From: Serinus canaria
Lineage: Eukaryota; Chordata; Aves; Passeriformes; Fringillidae
Assembly (NCBI RefSeq): GCF_022539315.1
Contig: NC_066316.1
Location: 100,434,179 to 100,498,178 of the forward strand
Reading direction: 5' to 3'
DNA length: 64,000 nt
The translations under genes and the position numbers were made by a program. The notes beneath the pieces were generated by a model, which saw only the letters and a list, made by a program, of their open reading frames with translations, had not been told where the DNA came from and made no database searches. Each line of letters starts with the position of its first letter. Position 1 is the first letter of the stretch. Shown here piece by piece: positions 47,156 to 60,099 of the stretch.

Positions 47156-47220
47156 TTTTTGACTATTTAAGTTTTAAATTTTATTTAAATTTTTGACTAC
47201 TTAAGTTTGAAAAACTTTTA
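47156..47220 (+). repeat. 34-bp-period duplication with palindromic AT spacer
   Basis: TTTTTGACTATTTAAGTTT at 47156-47174 recurs with one mismatch at 47190-47208. The spacer contains self-complementary AAATTTTATTTAAATTT-type sequence. Confidence 0.8.
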
Positions 47221-47654
47221 GATCATCATTGAATGGGCTTTAAGGACAATCCTTCTCCCAGAGAACATCTCTTCCTGAAAAAAACAAAACCAAAAACAAA
47301 CAAACAAAAAACCCCCCAAACTATGATTTATGGAATTTAATAACAAGTATTTTCTTGAAAGGAATCCATTCTCTACCAGAGTGCTGGAGCTTTTAACCCT
47401 AAATTCTAGAGTAACATATAAAAATTCACTCCTAATTTTCTATGTGCCATATGACATCCTAAATTACATTTTAACAATTCCCTTCACCCTATTTTTCCCC
47501 ACTGGAACTGTCTAAAACATCAACCAGATTAGAGTTTGTGATTCCTCTTTTCCTGTTTTCTCTTTCATGTAGTACTATTTCTGTCTATTAAACACAAGAA
47601 AATTGTCTCATATTAATTAAGGGGGGTTAGGGGGGGCTTTAGCTTTTCAGGTGC

Positions 47655-47777
47655 TTTTTTTTTGTTTGTTTGGGAGTTTTTTTGTTTGTTTTTGTTTGTT
47701 TTTTGTTTGTTTTTTGGGTTGGTTGTTTTGGGGTTTTTTTTGGTTTTTTTGTTTGTTTGTTTGTTTTTTTGTTTTCT
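47655..47777 (+). repeat. (TTTG)n / T-rich low-complexity tract
   Basis: About 120 bp made almost only of T and G, with repeated GTTTGTTTTTTG units. About 340 bp upstream a CAAA-rich stretch (about 47281-47316) is roughly complementary, so the pair could form a long imperfect inverted repeat. Confidence 0.85.
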
Positions 47778-48414
47778 TCAGATTCCCAGGTGGTTTTCAG
47801 TTGGGTTGTAATGGGTCTAAAAAGATGAAGAACAAAGTAAAAATAAAAAGTTTAAAACAGACATTCATTTCTTGTCAAGATGTGCTGTGCATAAATGATG
47901 CTTAAATAAGCTTTATTTACCTATTTTTCTAGCTCAGAAATCACTTATTTTTCAAAAAATACGTAAATATTATAATTAACTTCTGCTGTACTTTAGTCGT
48001 TAGTGACTCCCTGAACCTGGCCAATTTTTTGGTTTTAATTTGCAGTGAGTACATTTTTTCCTATCCTTTTCACACCAGCCTTTGTGTTGCCATCCCTGAA
48101 CTCCACTTCTGCCTTCTTGACTCTTCTCTCTGCAAAAGGGAAACAACAAAACACAGCTACAGGAAGCAGATGTAGTATTCACCCATGAGCAGTACTGTTC
48201 AAAAATAAATGCAGCATATTTTGTTTAATCCAATCAAAGTCATTACTCTGAAGATGCTTTCATTCAATCCAATCTGAATTGCTCTCGTAGCCCTCTTCTA
48301 GTCATTGTTACCTAAAACTAGGAGAAGTTATGGTAGCCTACAGCTAACACATTGAAAAATCACAGATAAAATCATCTGTTTTGCTGAAAACTGAGATACA
48401 GGGTTTTGCTTATT

Positions 48415-49352
48415 GTTAGGACTTCATTTTAGAAGAGAAAACTTCTGCTCACTCAGAGCTCAGTTGGGATGGATTCCATGGGAAGTTTCCATGGAGAATC
48501 AAGGAGCTAGCTGGGGTTTTGTAATAAATTCTCTCCTGGAAACACAAAAACAGTTTCCCTCTAAAGGGAAAGGAAGTAGGTGGAGGGAGAAACCCCCCTG
48601 TCCTAGCTCTGATCCATTAAGTGCTGAGACTGCTCAAGACAAAAAGAGAGGCAAACCAGAGATGGGAACGAGGATCAGTTGAGATCTACAAGGGTTTTGC
48701 CAGCGTGTGCAAAGATGGAGCTGGAAAACCAAGAGCATGGACCAAACTGGAGTTTGCCAGTGGTCATGTGCTGCTGTGACAAGGAAAGCCAACAAGGTGT
48801 GGTCAACAGGGGCATTGCCAGCAGAGCTAAAGTCATTATCCAACTCCATTCAGTGCTTGTCAGGCCACACCTGAAATACTGTGTTCATTTTGGTCCTCAT
48901 CAAAAAAAAAAAAAAAAAAAAAAAAAAAGACATGGACAGGCTGGAGAGGGTCCAGAAAAGAGCCAAAAAATGTTCAGAGGACTGGGGTGCCTGACACATG
49001 AGGAAAGGCTGGGAGTACTGGGCTTGCTCAGCCATGAGAAGAGAAGGCTTAGTGGAGACCTCATCACCATATTCTGGTATTTCAGGGGTGGCTACAGGGA
49101 GGATGGAGACTCCTTTTTTAAAAACAAGTCACATGGAAAAGATTAGGTGCAGTATTCCAATTGGACACGAGAGGAAAATTTTTCACCATGAGAACAACCA
49201 ACCTTTGGAGTAATTTCCAAAGGAAAGTGGTGGATTCTCCAACACTGGCCACTTTTAAGATCCAGCCAGTTGGGGTTCATGGCCATCTTGTCTGGATCAT
49301 GCTTTTGCCAGGAAAGGTTCAACCAGATGATTCTTCCTTTGATTCTATGGTT
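48415..49352 (+). mobile_element. Internally deleted CR1 LINE, plus strand
   Basis: The first part (48415 to about 48761) matches the CR1 ORF2 segment between endonuclease and reverse transcriptase: 'gattccatgggaagtttcca', 'catggagaatcaaggagcta', 'aagtaggtggagggagaaac', and a block ending 'aactggagtttgccag'. The next base onward matches the 3' end of the element: 'catgtgctgctgtgacaagg', 'caacaggggcattgccagca', 'cagtgcttgtcaggccacac', 'ttctatggttt'. Both parts are in the same orientation and order, but the reverse transcriptase core is missing. An A27 run (48902-48928) sits where CR1 normally has a short 'caagaaagacatgg' block. All open frames here, up to 155 codons, are repeat-derived. Confidence 0.85.
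48902..48928 (+). repeat. A27 homopolymer inside CR1
   Basis: Twenty-seven A interrupt the CR1 3' region just before GACATGGACAGGCTGGAGAG. The element continues on both sides, so the run is an in-place expansion, not a new insertion's tail flanked by a foreign sequence. Confidence 0.9.
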
Positions 49353-52300
49353 TATTATCTTCTTACACTCACAGGCAGGTCTTACAGTCTCAAAAAACCC
49401 AGAAGAACCCAAACAAAAAAATGCAACTATTTTTATTAACCTTTGTACTCTTCCAATCATCTTTACTGCAGGATCACTCACTTTCTGAAGCTTACACTGA
49501 CTCATCCTTTTCTTTCAGTTCCTAAAACTCAGGCACAGCAAGGGTTTCCAAACAAAGCTACTTAGATGAGTATTGCTAGCTGCCTTAAAACAGCCACAAA
49601 TAAAACAGCTGAAAAAGCTGCAGTGATAAACTATGCAAATTATACCTTACTTCTCAAAGAAAACTGCAGAAAATGAGAGCTAAATCTTTTCCCCCCACTC
49701 TTCACCTACCAAGCATACAAAGAAGGAACAAGATGCTTAACAACAATACCCATTTCACGGAGTGAAATTTTGTTCTCACTCCCACCTAACAAGTAATTTT
49801 GAGAAAGGGGAAAAATTGGAAGGATTATCCAGTTCACAGAACAGTATATTCAACAAAAGAAACACGAAAAGATACTTTTGATTGTAACAGATCACACTGT
49901 AAAACTTGCAATATGCCCCTACACAGCGATTTTTGACCTAAAGCATCGTTAATCATTCATGAACCTGTGCACTGCTAAAGGGAATAATGCAGTCTATAAT
50001 CTTCAGGAAGTGTATGAAAGGAAATCCCTTCCTCTGTTGGAAAAAGTCAAAATGTGTTTAACTCACAAGTTGCTGAGTCCTGCAGCTCTTTTCCAGTAGG
50101 ACAGACAATGAATGTTGGAACAGAGTGGCAGCTATTAGAGTACAGAAACTTCTTTACATAGCTTCAGACTCTGCTATTGACCTATGCCATGTCGGATACA
50201 CAACTTTTAACACAGCTTGTTTTCCCTGTGGGTAGATTAAGAATAATAATGGTGGTTTTTTTCACTGCTGTATTTATAAGGTTTATTTAAAACACTACTC
50301 AGACCTGTAGTCTTAGATCCTGTGTACCACAGATCCTTTATTTTCAACCTGTTATTTTTTGTTCTGAGCCCCATACTTCACTTTTGACTAACAAACCTTT
50401 ATCATAAGTGTCTTAATCTGGAGACACTAGGAAGTGAAAAATCTACCTTTTGCATTAATGATTTGCTCCAGTGGCTCTAAACATTCACACATGGTATCTA
50501 AGTGTATCTGTTTTCAGCAATTAGCCATCTGTCTTTTTCCATACAACTACCTGTCCATGAAGCTAGTAGTTATCAGTGGTTTCTGCCTAATTTTGAACTT
50601 ATGATCAGAGCTGCAGGAGAGCTGAGGCACTCCTTTGTCCATTTATGTAACACTCAAACCCAGTGTAGCACTCAAATGAACTTAGATGTATGAGGCTTTG
50701 GGCTCCATCTGTACACTCAGCTGGTTTTCTGGCCAGGACTAGCACACAAACTATTGAACTCTCTTTTCTACCTGCTCCATGTAGAGTAGCTTGCCTGTAT
50801 TGCTACTGGAGCTATGCCTGGCTAATGCTAATCTAAATTAGGCCATGCTTGGAAGGGAGATCTTTGTCCTGAGAAAAAGCCATAACAGGGATCATGTCAG
50901 CAATTATTCATTGCAGAGTACTGCTGGCCAGTCAGCAAAACCATACCTGCTCCTGCTCAGTTCGTTGCTCCACATCTAGCCTTCATTTCTATGAAAACAT
51001 TTTTAAGTGTTTGCATGAACAGTGGCCAATGTCCTGAGCTTTATCATCTCCATCATGTTCAAATCTCAATGCTGACTGACAGGGTTGCTGAAGATATCTG
51101 TAAACCCTCCCAGAAAACATCTGTGCACATGTCTAACAGCCCTGTGGTGTACAATCATGAAAGGCTTACCTAGAGAGCACAATTTTCTTTGTGAGTACTG
51201 AATATAGTTTGTACACAAACAAAAATTAGCTTCATATTATATTAAAAAAAAAAAAGGAGTGTATTTTCTCTCTCTCTGACATGTACACAATATACATATT
51301 TACACATGCAAAAGGACAAATCCTATTCATGCCTCAAGGATGCAAACATCACAGGCTTAGGGTACCACTATAGGGAGTGATTGGATGCTGTATACTCTAA
51401 TAGGAGATGAAAACAGACCTTTCGAAAATTTCTGGAAGATGAAACAATATCTGCAGGGACACCTTAAATCAGTCTGCAAATGTTTCACAGAGATCCTTGA
51501 AACAATATCATATGTGCCAAATATTCCAGTCCTAAATAAAAATCTGGTTTATGCTAGCCAGATTGTTAAATAAACCCAGACACCTGTTTGCCATTTATAA
51601 AAGTGTTCTCCTGTTGTGATGTTATCCATCTGTAGTATATGCCACCTTGCAGTTGTGCTACTTAGAAAAATTCTACTTCAGGGTTTACAAAGTGTTCCTG
51701 TTAGGTGCACCTCATGCTTCTTTTGGGTTCCTTGGTTTTCTTTTTGCTTTTCTCTTTTATCCAGGCTCTTTTTATATTGAAAAATTATCCCCAGGCTAAT
51801 TTATATCAAGTTTGTTGTAAGTACTAGTTAGGAGAGAATGGTGTAAAACCCTCTCAGGCCCAAATCCCATGAGTTTATATCCAAATTCCTTTACATAAAG
51901 CTTCAGGAGAAATGCAGAAGGGTAGAAAAGAGTGTTTATGTACTTTTTTTGCCCACGATAGATTTTGCTTTCCTCATAGTATCCTATAGTTTGGTATATT
52001 TTATATTTGTGATTAAAATAGTTGGAGGATAAATACATGAAGGCAGTGGAGACCAGAGTAGGCTAGTGGTAGCATTGTATGGATGGGAATGACAAGAGGT
52101 CTAGGATTGTGTCCGTGGTAGGGAGAAATTGCTTTGATTGCATTTTGTTCCCTGGGAGCAGCCTGGTGGGGGAATGGCACCCAGTGGTGATGATCTGCTC
52201 AGAGACACCAGCAGCCAAAGCAGCACAGGCAGGTGACACAGTGACATGAGTCACTAAGTGGGCCATGGCTTGGAGAGATGCCATTTAGAGTGCCTGTGTG

Positions 52301-54389
52301 TCACTGGAGCCTCAGGTGGGAGGGAAAGCTAGGAAAGGTATGATGAAAGGTGAGGAAACCCTTCAAGATGCAAAGCAAATGTTGTTATTGTAAAAGATAA
52401 ATATTTGAGAAGCTAGCATATATTGTGATTGACCTATTTGAATGCATTTAGGTCTCTTACTGACCATAAACATATTTTAAAGAATCAGACAACTAGATTT
52501 TAAAGCATGTAGTTGAGATCAGTTCAAACCCTTTCTTTTCTCAACTCGCTATTCAAAGTCTTGATGCACATGTGCTCCTCGAGGGTGAATTGTGTGAGCT
52601 TAAAAGAGGTGATGTTTTTCAAAGAAAGCCCTGAATGACATGTTGGATGGAAACACTGACCAAGGTCCTGCACAGAAACAACAAAATGAGCCTAATAATT
52701 TTCTGCTTAACCACTTTTCCTGCTCTGCTGCATACATCTATGTCAAAATAAAATTGCCCTGGACTTTACTACTGTCCATCCAGAGAGAAAAAACAGTTCT
52801 CTGAGAGGGATAACCAAGTGAAAACGTTTTCTCTTAGGGCTAGTGGTGCACTTAAAAAAAAAAAAAAAACCAAAATCAGATTCTTTTTATTTTTCAGAAG
52901 ATGTCAATGTTTGCAGACTTTGTCATCCTTTTTCCTAATTCTTCTCCTAGCTATATTCTTTTGAGGATGATAATTTGTGTGTGCCATTTTGATGGTACAA
53001 AAGTACCTAGTTGTTAGGTGAAATATCAAGGTACAGTCAAAATCATGCTAACTCCTGTAAAAAAAATCAAAGATTTTTTTACTGAGTAACCATAATAAAT
53101 AAACCACAATGAAACCACAGTTTCTAGGTGTATACATCTACTGCATATCTAATTCTACTCACTAATTACTTAAGGCAAAACTGAAATCTCCTTATTTCAA
53201 CAGGCAATAAATGTGACCAAATAGGTCTACTAAGATATGAAGTGACAATACTTCACTAGACAAACTGATTAATATTGTAGAAGTTAAGATAAATCTATTG
53301 CTATATATGGCAAATGTTCCTGTATGTTTCACTATTTGAAGCAGTGTTGCCATCATGCAACACAACTGAAAAATATGTGTTTTCACCATCAAATATATCT
53401 ACAATAGAATAAAACTTCATTGTAATAAATAAGAAAAATTCAAATATGTGTGATCCAAAGAGGATTATCAGTGTAATAACATTCAATAATTGCAATGCTG
53501 GAAAGTTTTTTGTAGTTCTGTAGTCTTGCAATGAACCATTCATAAGTGTCTGCATTTTCTGCCTGATGAGTGGGGAGCTAGACATCTGAAACAAGAAATC
53601 ACAGTAGTTATTATAATAACTTACAGTAGGTAGTCATTAGGAACTACTGAAGGAAGCAGTATGAAGCAACCTAAAATTGGTTCCAAATAGTCCCAGGTTG
53701 GATACCTGTGAGAAAGTGGGTCAGAATGTGAATTCCTACCAGCAGGTTCACACATTAAAAGGTACAGCTAAAGGAAAAGTCTGTGGGGGTTTCTTTGTCT
53801 AAAGCAGCAAGAGTCAGGCATTGCACCTCCCTCTCCCCGCCCCTCCCACAGACATTTTCTGTTCACTTGAACTGTTTAAGTTCAGTGAGGTGATTCCAGA
53901 GATAATTAATCTGTGTTGTTAGAAAGGATCTCCTGCTTTGTATTTAGGATTGGTTTCTACTAGATTCTTCTACTTTAAAAATTGAACACAGAAAGATTCA
54001 GATCTCATATTTGTGCTGTGTTTCTTAATGAGGTGAATATTGCCATTGAAAGACAGTTTATATAAGGTTACTTTATGAGCATGGCTTTGCAACATCTGGC
54101 TTTAAAAATTGCAGTTATTTATATTTGTCATTATAATTATGTCTAAAATCTTCATAAGAGACAATGACCCATAATGAAGAGCAGCTACCTGTTAAACCAG
54201 AAGAAACTTTAAATTTCATAATTAATTTCTGAAAGTTATGGAGATTTCAGACTAACCTTGGAGGGACAGAACTGGAAGTATGTGTTATTAAGATTTTGTA
54301 AAGTGGACTGGAGTAAGCAAACAGTACAGAGGAAGTAACTCTGAGGACAGACTGTGTGATCTAATTTGTCTTTTTCATCTTCCATAGGT
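49353..54389. other. Intergenic DNA
   Basis: AT-rich non-coding sequence with no gene. An A-rich low-complexity run lies near 51244-51255 and an A16 run at 52854-52869. A somewhat more G+C-rich part at about 52040-52330 has no recognised identity. Nothing else is seen. Confidence 0.6.
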
Positions 54390-54815
54390 TATTTCTTGGG
54401 TCAATGCCAAATGCAAAACACTATCACAATAGTCTATTACAACTGTAGTATGTGTGCAGCTCTGGAGCCCCCAATATAAGAAGGACACAGACCTGCTAAA
54501 GCAAATCCAGAGGAGGCCATGAAGATCTTCAGAGGGCTGCAACACCTATCCCATGGAGACAGGCAGAGGGAGTTTGGGTTGTTCAGCCTGGAGAAAACAA
54601 AACTCCAGGGTGACTGTAGAGAGCCTTCCAGTACCCAAAGGGGGCTGGAAGAGAACTGGAGAGGAACTTTTTACAATGGTATGGAGTGATAGAACAAGGG
54701 GGAAAGGGCTTCAAACTGAAAGTAGGGAACATTTAGATTAGATTTTAGGAAGAAAAGCTCTACTGTCAGGCTGGTAAAACACAGGTTCAGGTTGCCCAGG
54801 TAAACTGTGGCACTG
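54390..54815 (+). mobile_element. CR1 LINE 3' region, plus strand
   Basis: It opens with 'gtcaatgccaaatgcaaaac' near 54401. After a shortened stretch it reads 'gcagctctggagcccccaat' near 54457, the 'gaaggacacagacctgctaa' block, 'ttcagcctggagaa' near 54580, 'gaactttttacaatggtatg' near 54664, 'gataga acaaggggg' near 54689 and 'ttaggaagaaaag' near 54745. This is the familiar CR1 3' UTR-proximal block. Compared with a full copy, bases are missing near 54430-54450 and the 3' tail decays after about 54800. The 62-codon open frame at 54553 is repeat-derived. Confidence 0.9.
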
Positions 54816-57682
54816 CTCCTACATCACGGATAAGGTCAGACACTGTGTATGGAAGAAGAGGGGAGGAATATGCCCATAGTTCTCAATATTTGTACCAGCT
54901 TTTTTCTTTCCTCCCTGCTCCTAGCTCCCTCAGACTGCCCTTGTTTATTCCTGCTACCCACTCTCTAATGCAAAGCTGTGACCACTGTTCAATTTCACAC
55001 TTAGTTCTCAGCATGAGACTAACATTTTCTGGCTGAGAATCAAGTTAGTACATTTTTGCTAAGGATGTAAAATGAAATAACAATTCTACCCCTTTGGATG
55101 GCAGCATCTCAGCTAATTGTAATCACTGATTTCATTACCCACAAAATGTTCTTTCCAGAAAAAAAAAATCTAGTTTTGTATGAAGATCTTCTGTGTACAG
55201 TTTAAATCTTTGGTAGCATTTAAAAAAAAATTCCACAGAACAAAAAAAACCAAACTTTTGAGTCCTTTGCAAAAGTTCTCCAGTAGTTTATTTATTCCCT
55301 AAGCAGTTGTCCTCCAACATGTTTTCATACTCCTCTGTGTTCCTGGGAAAAAAAAAAAAATCACTTCTGTATTTTATATTGCTGTAATTACCAGTTGTGT
55401 TAAGAGGTAGAACAGTGAAAATTCTGTGTCTAATCTACTCTATTCAAATATGAATAATGTCAAGCTGAGGAACGTTCTCTTTAATAATCTTGCCAGCCAA
55501 TTCTCTTTCCCAGTGTTGCCATTGCTTTATACTCCTAAACAGTTTAAATGAAACAAATACAGTACTCCAATTTCCCTTCCAAGGTGAACAAATACACTCA
55601 GTGTGTTCCAGCTGATATTCCTGCCTTGGTTATAGAACAATTGCCATCTTTTCATTGAGAAGTGTCCCACTAATTAAAAATAAGCATCACCCTGCTGCAT
55701 TCTGTAGACATTTCTATATTGTCTAAACCTGTTCTCTGCACTACTAGCACAACTTTAATGTACCACAAGATCTACAGCGCATCTTTCTTGCAACTCATCA
55801 GCATGATGTTGTCAAAAAAAAATGTTATGTTTGAAAAAAATAAGGTGATAAAACTAGTGTATAATGATGAATAAAGGACATTTCAAAGTAAGCCACAAAA
55901 AAGGCAGTCAAATCAGCAGCTGCTCTTCACTGGTGATGAGCCCTGGAAAAGTAAAGCACATCTGCTATTTGCTGTTCCTTTTTGACAGGCTTAATGTAAA
56001 GCCCTCATTTGGTAATTTTTAAATACAACTGAAGCAGTCAGCCTAAAAGATAATTAAATTACTGACATTGTTTTTCACTGCTGTTTTGTTTTGGAAAAAA
56101 AAACAAAATAAACAGCATGGTGGTGTTTGAGAGTCTGCCTTTTCTTTCTTCTCTGAAAGGGCAGGAAAATTCTATTTGCATCTCATGCAATCAGCTGACT
56201 GTTAGGGGACTGCTTAAGGTACCCTCTGCTACCCAGCATGAAGGATTAAACAATTGGGCTCAAACAAGCAAAGGAAGACTGTAATAGGATAGACCCCTAT
56301 CTTTGCACAGAACAATGGCACCAGTATTTGGAATACAAGTTTCTTGTTTACATTCTTAGCTATAGCAGTTCTCTTTTAACTGGAGAAGCCACACTTCATA
56401 GTGGAATTTTTGGTTAGATATGTTTCCATACGAAAATGTGAGTCACACTGAGCTGCCCAGGAGTAACTGCCCTCCTGCAATGTCGAAGAGCATGAAATTA
56501 CCACTCCTCCAAGGCATTATATGAGAAAACAGAGAACCCTGAGAGTAGTGGACAAATATCCTGAGATCCACAGGTGTGGATCAACTCTATCTGCTCCTTG
56601 CTTAACCAGAAGAGTGAATCTTGCCCTGATAAGCTTTCTCAGGCAGGTGGGTATTTGGCCCACCCCTTCTCCAGTTATTTGCTGAGTGCTCAGAGTACAG
56701 TGTGGAATGCACACTTCCCAGGCACTCACTAGGAAGCCATGTGAGGATAAACTCATGCTGTCTATTATAGCACCTATCTAGACATTTTTAACCATGATAG
56801 TTCTTAAAGCCAAAGAGTTACAGGCAATCAGATTGCCTACTGTTTAATACCACCTGACATTTAAATTTGTTGAGAAGTCCTAACATCTAACATCAAACGT
56901 GGATATGTTACATAAATTGAGCCATGCTTAGGAATGTTCCTGAGCTCCAGCATACTAGTATTTATACTTACAGACAGAGTGTGCTTGGCAGGGTTTCAGC
57001 CTACATCCACCAGCACTCTCTTTCCAGACTGCTCCCAGGGTCTACTAGGGGGCAGACAAAGTTCCCAAAGCTCCCAATATGCAGTCACAGTATGGTTGTG
57101 ACAATCCTGGTTTAATGTTTAAAAGCACAGAAAATACTGAAGGGGCAAGATCATGCCACGTGATCTCAGGGCCAAGAGCAGGATACCCACTCCTTAATTT
57201 GCTACCATAGATAATGCCTCATCATCAACAGACAGTCCAATTTAGGCATAGTTTGTTCCACTACCTGTTAAGAGCACATTGGAGATCTGCCTAAAAGGCA
57301 GCCAGAGCCTCTCACCACAGCTACAGCACCAAATTTATAGCAGGCAGCCTAAACACAGCTCCTAGTGCTATCCAGATGCACAGACCACCATGCCCCACAG
57401 CTATAGATGGAGATGTTGAAATACAAGGTAGGCTGGTATTTTTAATGCCACTACCAGGCCTTTACAAGTTGTGGAAAAGAGATGTTTAAATCACTGGGCT
57501 GTTAAAATCAACTGAATGTCTCCCTCAGATATTTTTTGAAGAATTTATTTTTCAAGTTACAGGGAAAACGAAACAAAATAGACAACAAACTCCAAAACAA
57601 AACAAAACAAAAAAAAACCCAGAAAGATCATTTATATGATATTTAAGACTAGACAGAAAAGGATTTTTATGAACAGAACTAT

Positions 57683-57728
57683 TATACATATATGTATGTA
57701 TACATATATACATATACATATATATATA
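57683..57728 (+). repeat. Alternating AT/AC-GT microsatellite
   Basis: An interrupted TATACATATATGTATG-type repeat made of alternating purine-pyrimidine steps and internally self-complementary. It can extrude as a cruciform and is likely to vary in length. Confidence 0.85.
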
Positions 57729-57732
57729 AAAG

Positions 57733-57757
57733 TTTATTTATTTATTTATTTATTTTT
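57733..57757 (+). repeat. (TTTA)n microsatellite
   Basis: About five to six TTTA units directly following the alternating AT tract. Together they form a compound microsatellite of about 75 bp. Confidence 0.9.
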
Positions 57758-58018
57758 ATATTCATGTCTATGAAAACATCTGTGTCCGTGTTTATAAAGA
57801 ACCATGATCAGAAATAAAAATATCTTTTCAGGTGATACTAATTTTGTAACTGCTTTTGTCTAGAATATTGGATCACAGATTTTATTGGCATTGCCAGTGG
57901 CAGTAGCCCATCTTGGATTACTTACTCTGCATAAAACCTACTTGACATGACCCAGACTAAAGAGATACAAGCACAGATGGGTCCATGCCCTCTCCTCTCT
58001 TCTCCACTAACACCCATG

Positions 58019-58215
58019 ACAGAATCATAGAACCATTTGGGTTAGAAGTGATATTTAAATATCATCTTGTCCAAGCCCTGGCAATGAGCAGGGATATCTT
58101 CAACAGTTTGCTCAGAGCCTCATCCAACTTGACCTTGAATGTTTCCAGGGATGGGACATCCATAAGTTCTCTGGGAGGCCTGTGCCAGTGTTTTACCACC
58201 TTCACCTTATGACAA
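58019..58215 (-). mobile_element. Short CR1 LINE 3' end, minus strand
   Basis: The + strand begins 'acagaatcatagaaccattt', the reverse complement of the CR1 terminal ATTCTATGATTCT signature. Next come 'gggttagaagtgatat', 'catcttgtccaagcc', 'ccttgaatgtttccagggat' and 'gtgccagtgttttaccacct'. It is a 5'-truncated copy of about 200 bp with its 3' end at the low-coordinate side. The terminal repeat is retained. Confidence 0.9.
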
Positions 58216-60099
58216 GGACCACGGTATGGCCAATGATCAGACCAGATCTATTTCCAGTTTGGCTCTTTATTTCTAATATTTCATTTGTATGTCAGGCTCT
58301 GCAAACCCATTCCTTTGGTTGGTTTGGCTCTGTGTCATTTCTTGAGAGACTCTTAAATTCAGAATTATACAACACATTTCAGGCCAAAACCACCCTGAAA
58401 GACAACAGGGTCACTGTCTCAAGTTGCCATAAACACATTCCAGTTAAAATTCAAATATCCAGATTCGATGCTTGACTTCTTGGGGTTGGGTCTTTTAATG
58501 ACTGTCAGTGATGCAACTTGTATTTCATCATTGTTGTGAGGGAAGTTTAGCCAGTTTTCAATAATTTTTTTTGCAGTAACACAATTTTGAGATTTAATAA
58601 AATGCTTGATAAATTCATATAAAACCAAAGGATAGTTTTGATGAAGAAAAATTAGTAAAAAAGCACTGGAAACAGCCAAAGTACTTTGTTCCTCAAGTTC
58701 CATATTAAACATGCTGATTTGGATGAAGTTCTTTTAAATGTAGAAAATTATTTTGTAGACTTGAACAAAAATAACAAGAAAAAATAGCTTTTTTCTCCAA
58801 AATGACATTGGATTTTGTTCATTGCTTTGATTTGTTTTAATTTGCTTTGTTTTGCAGAGGAAGTATTCCTAGAGGGAAAGGATATTTGGACAAGAAACAA
58901 AATATATTTATACCAGCTTGAATTTTAAATGTGCACAATTTATTAATTTTGTCAATAAAACAGAACATTATTTTCATGGCAGTGGTTCTTTTTCTACAGT
59001 TTTTTCCTGCATAGATAAATGTCTTCTGTTAATGGAATGATAGTTTTTAGGGGTTTTCTGCTGCTTGCATTTTTTATTCTTATTGTCTTCTTACCATTTG
59101 GTAATCATCAATTTGACAAATTTTAAAAAATAGAAAATAGAAATTTGAAATTCACACTATAGTACGAAGACACCTATTTCTGCATGTTTTTTAATTGCTA
59201 TAATGCTGTTTGAACTATTTTCCTAGCTGTTTGTCTGCAACCCAGGGCATCATGGAGAGAGTGCAGTGGCTGTTCTTACCAACAACTTATGACCTCTAGT
59301 TGTTGCTCTGTGGATGCACCAATGACTCTGCATGTTTAGGGAGCATTGAGTGAATCCAGAATGACTCTGTCAGCTAGGCTGAAAGGAGCAGGAGGCCAGA
59401 TAAGGTTTTTCCCCATCCTCCTCCTAGTCAAGCAGATGGACTAGGGCAGGAGGAAAGGCATGCTGCAGATAAACATCTGCCACAGGGCTGCTTCCACCAG
59501 TGAGCCTTTAGTTGCTATGATCCAGAGAACAGCTGCTGGTGAGAGACATGACTCGGATGAGAAAGTGGATCAGGAGCCTCCTTGCAAACAAGCTTTCAGA
59601 AAAGCTTAGATTCAGTTTTGCAGGTGATGAAGGCCAAAGCTCAAAGAAAAATAGAGAAAGATGAAGTAAAAGAGAAGCAGAGACAGTGCATGGGAAAGGA
59701 TGAGGCTTTCACAGTTTCCTGGAGAAAGTGAGGAAGTAGAAGATCCATGTAAGCAGCCTGTACACAAATGAATGCAGCCAGGAAGACACAAGGAAGGAAC
59801 TGCATCTTAATGTGCAGTCACAGATCTGACACCATTGAGATTATACAAATGAGGTGGGATAGTTTTTATGACTAGAGTGTTTCCATGGATGCAGAATCTT
59901 AGGGAAAGACAGGCAGGATAGTTAAGAAGATGGGGGTGTTCTTGACAAAAAGGAATAGTTTAAATACATGGAAATCTGATATGGAATGGGGAAAAGAACT
60001 GCTCAAAATTTTTCGAAGGAAGTTGGTATGGGACACACCATAGTGGGCAATCACCTCACAGCCTAGGAGATGTGCTCAGCTGGAGCTGTAACTCTCTGA
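58216..60099. other. Intergenic DNA
   Basis: The first half is AT-rich with no feature. From about 59220 the DNA becomes purine-rich and could be further 5' CR1 ORF2 sequence leading into the fragment at 60100, but I could not align it with confidence. Confidence 0.45.

Larger units (their letters stand above)
45691..48414. other. Intergenic DNA with local tandem duplications
   Basis: No gene is seen. It holds two tandem duplications (47082-47123 and 47156-47220), an A/C-rich stretch (about 47280-47320) and a T/G-rich stretch (47655-47777). Short open frames in the T/G tract encode only low-complexity Phe/Cys/Val-rich sequence and are not genes. Confidence 0.6.
54816..58018. other. Intergenic DNA
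   Basis: AT-rich non-coding sequence without genes. A-runs occur near 55349, 55810 and 57605, and a CAAAA repeat near 57590-57620. Microsatellites at 57683-57757 are listed separately. Confidence 0.6.

Noticed and set aside
47651..47905. 84-codon frame rich in Phe, Cys and Val, resembling a membrane protein
   Set aside because: It is a translation of the T/G low-complexity tract.
48679..49146. 155-codon + frame with a poly-lysine stretch
   Set aside because: It is CR1 sequence, and the lysine run is the A27 homopolymer.
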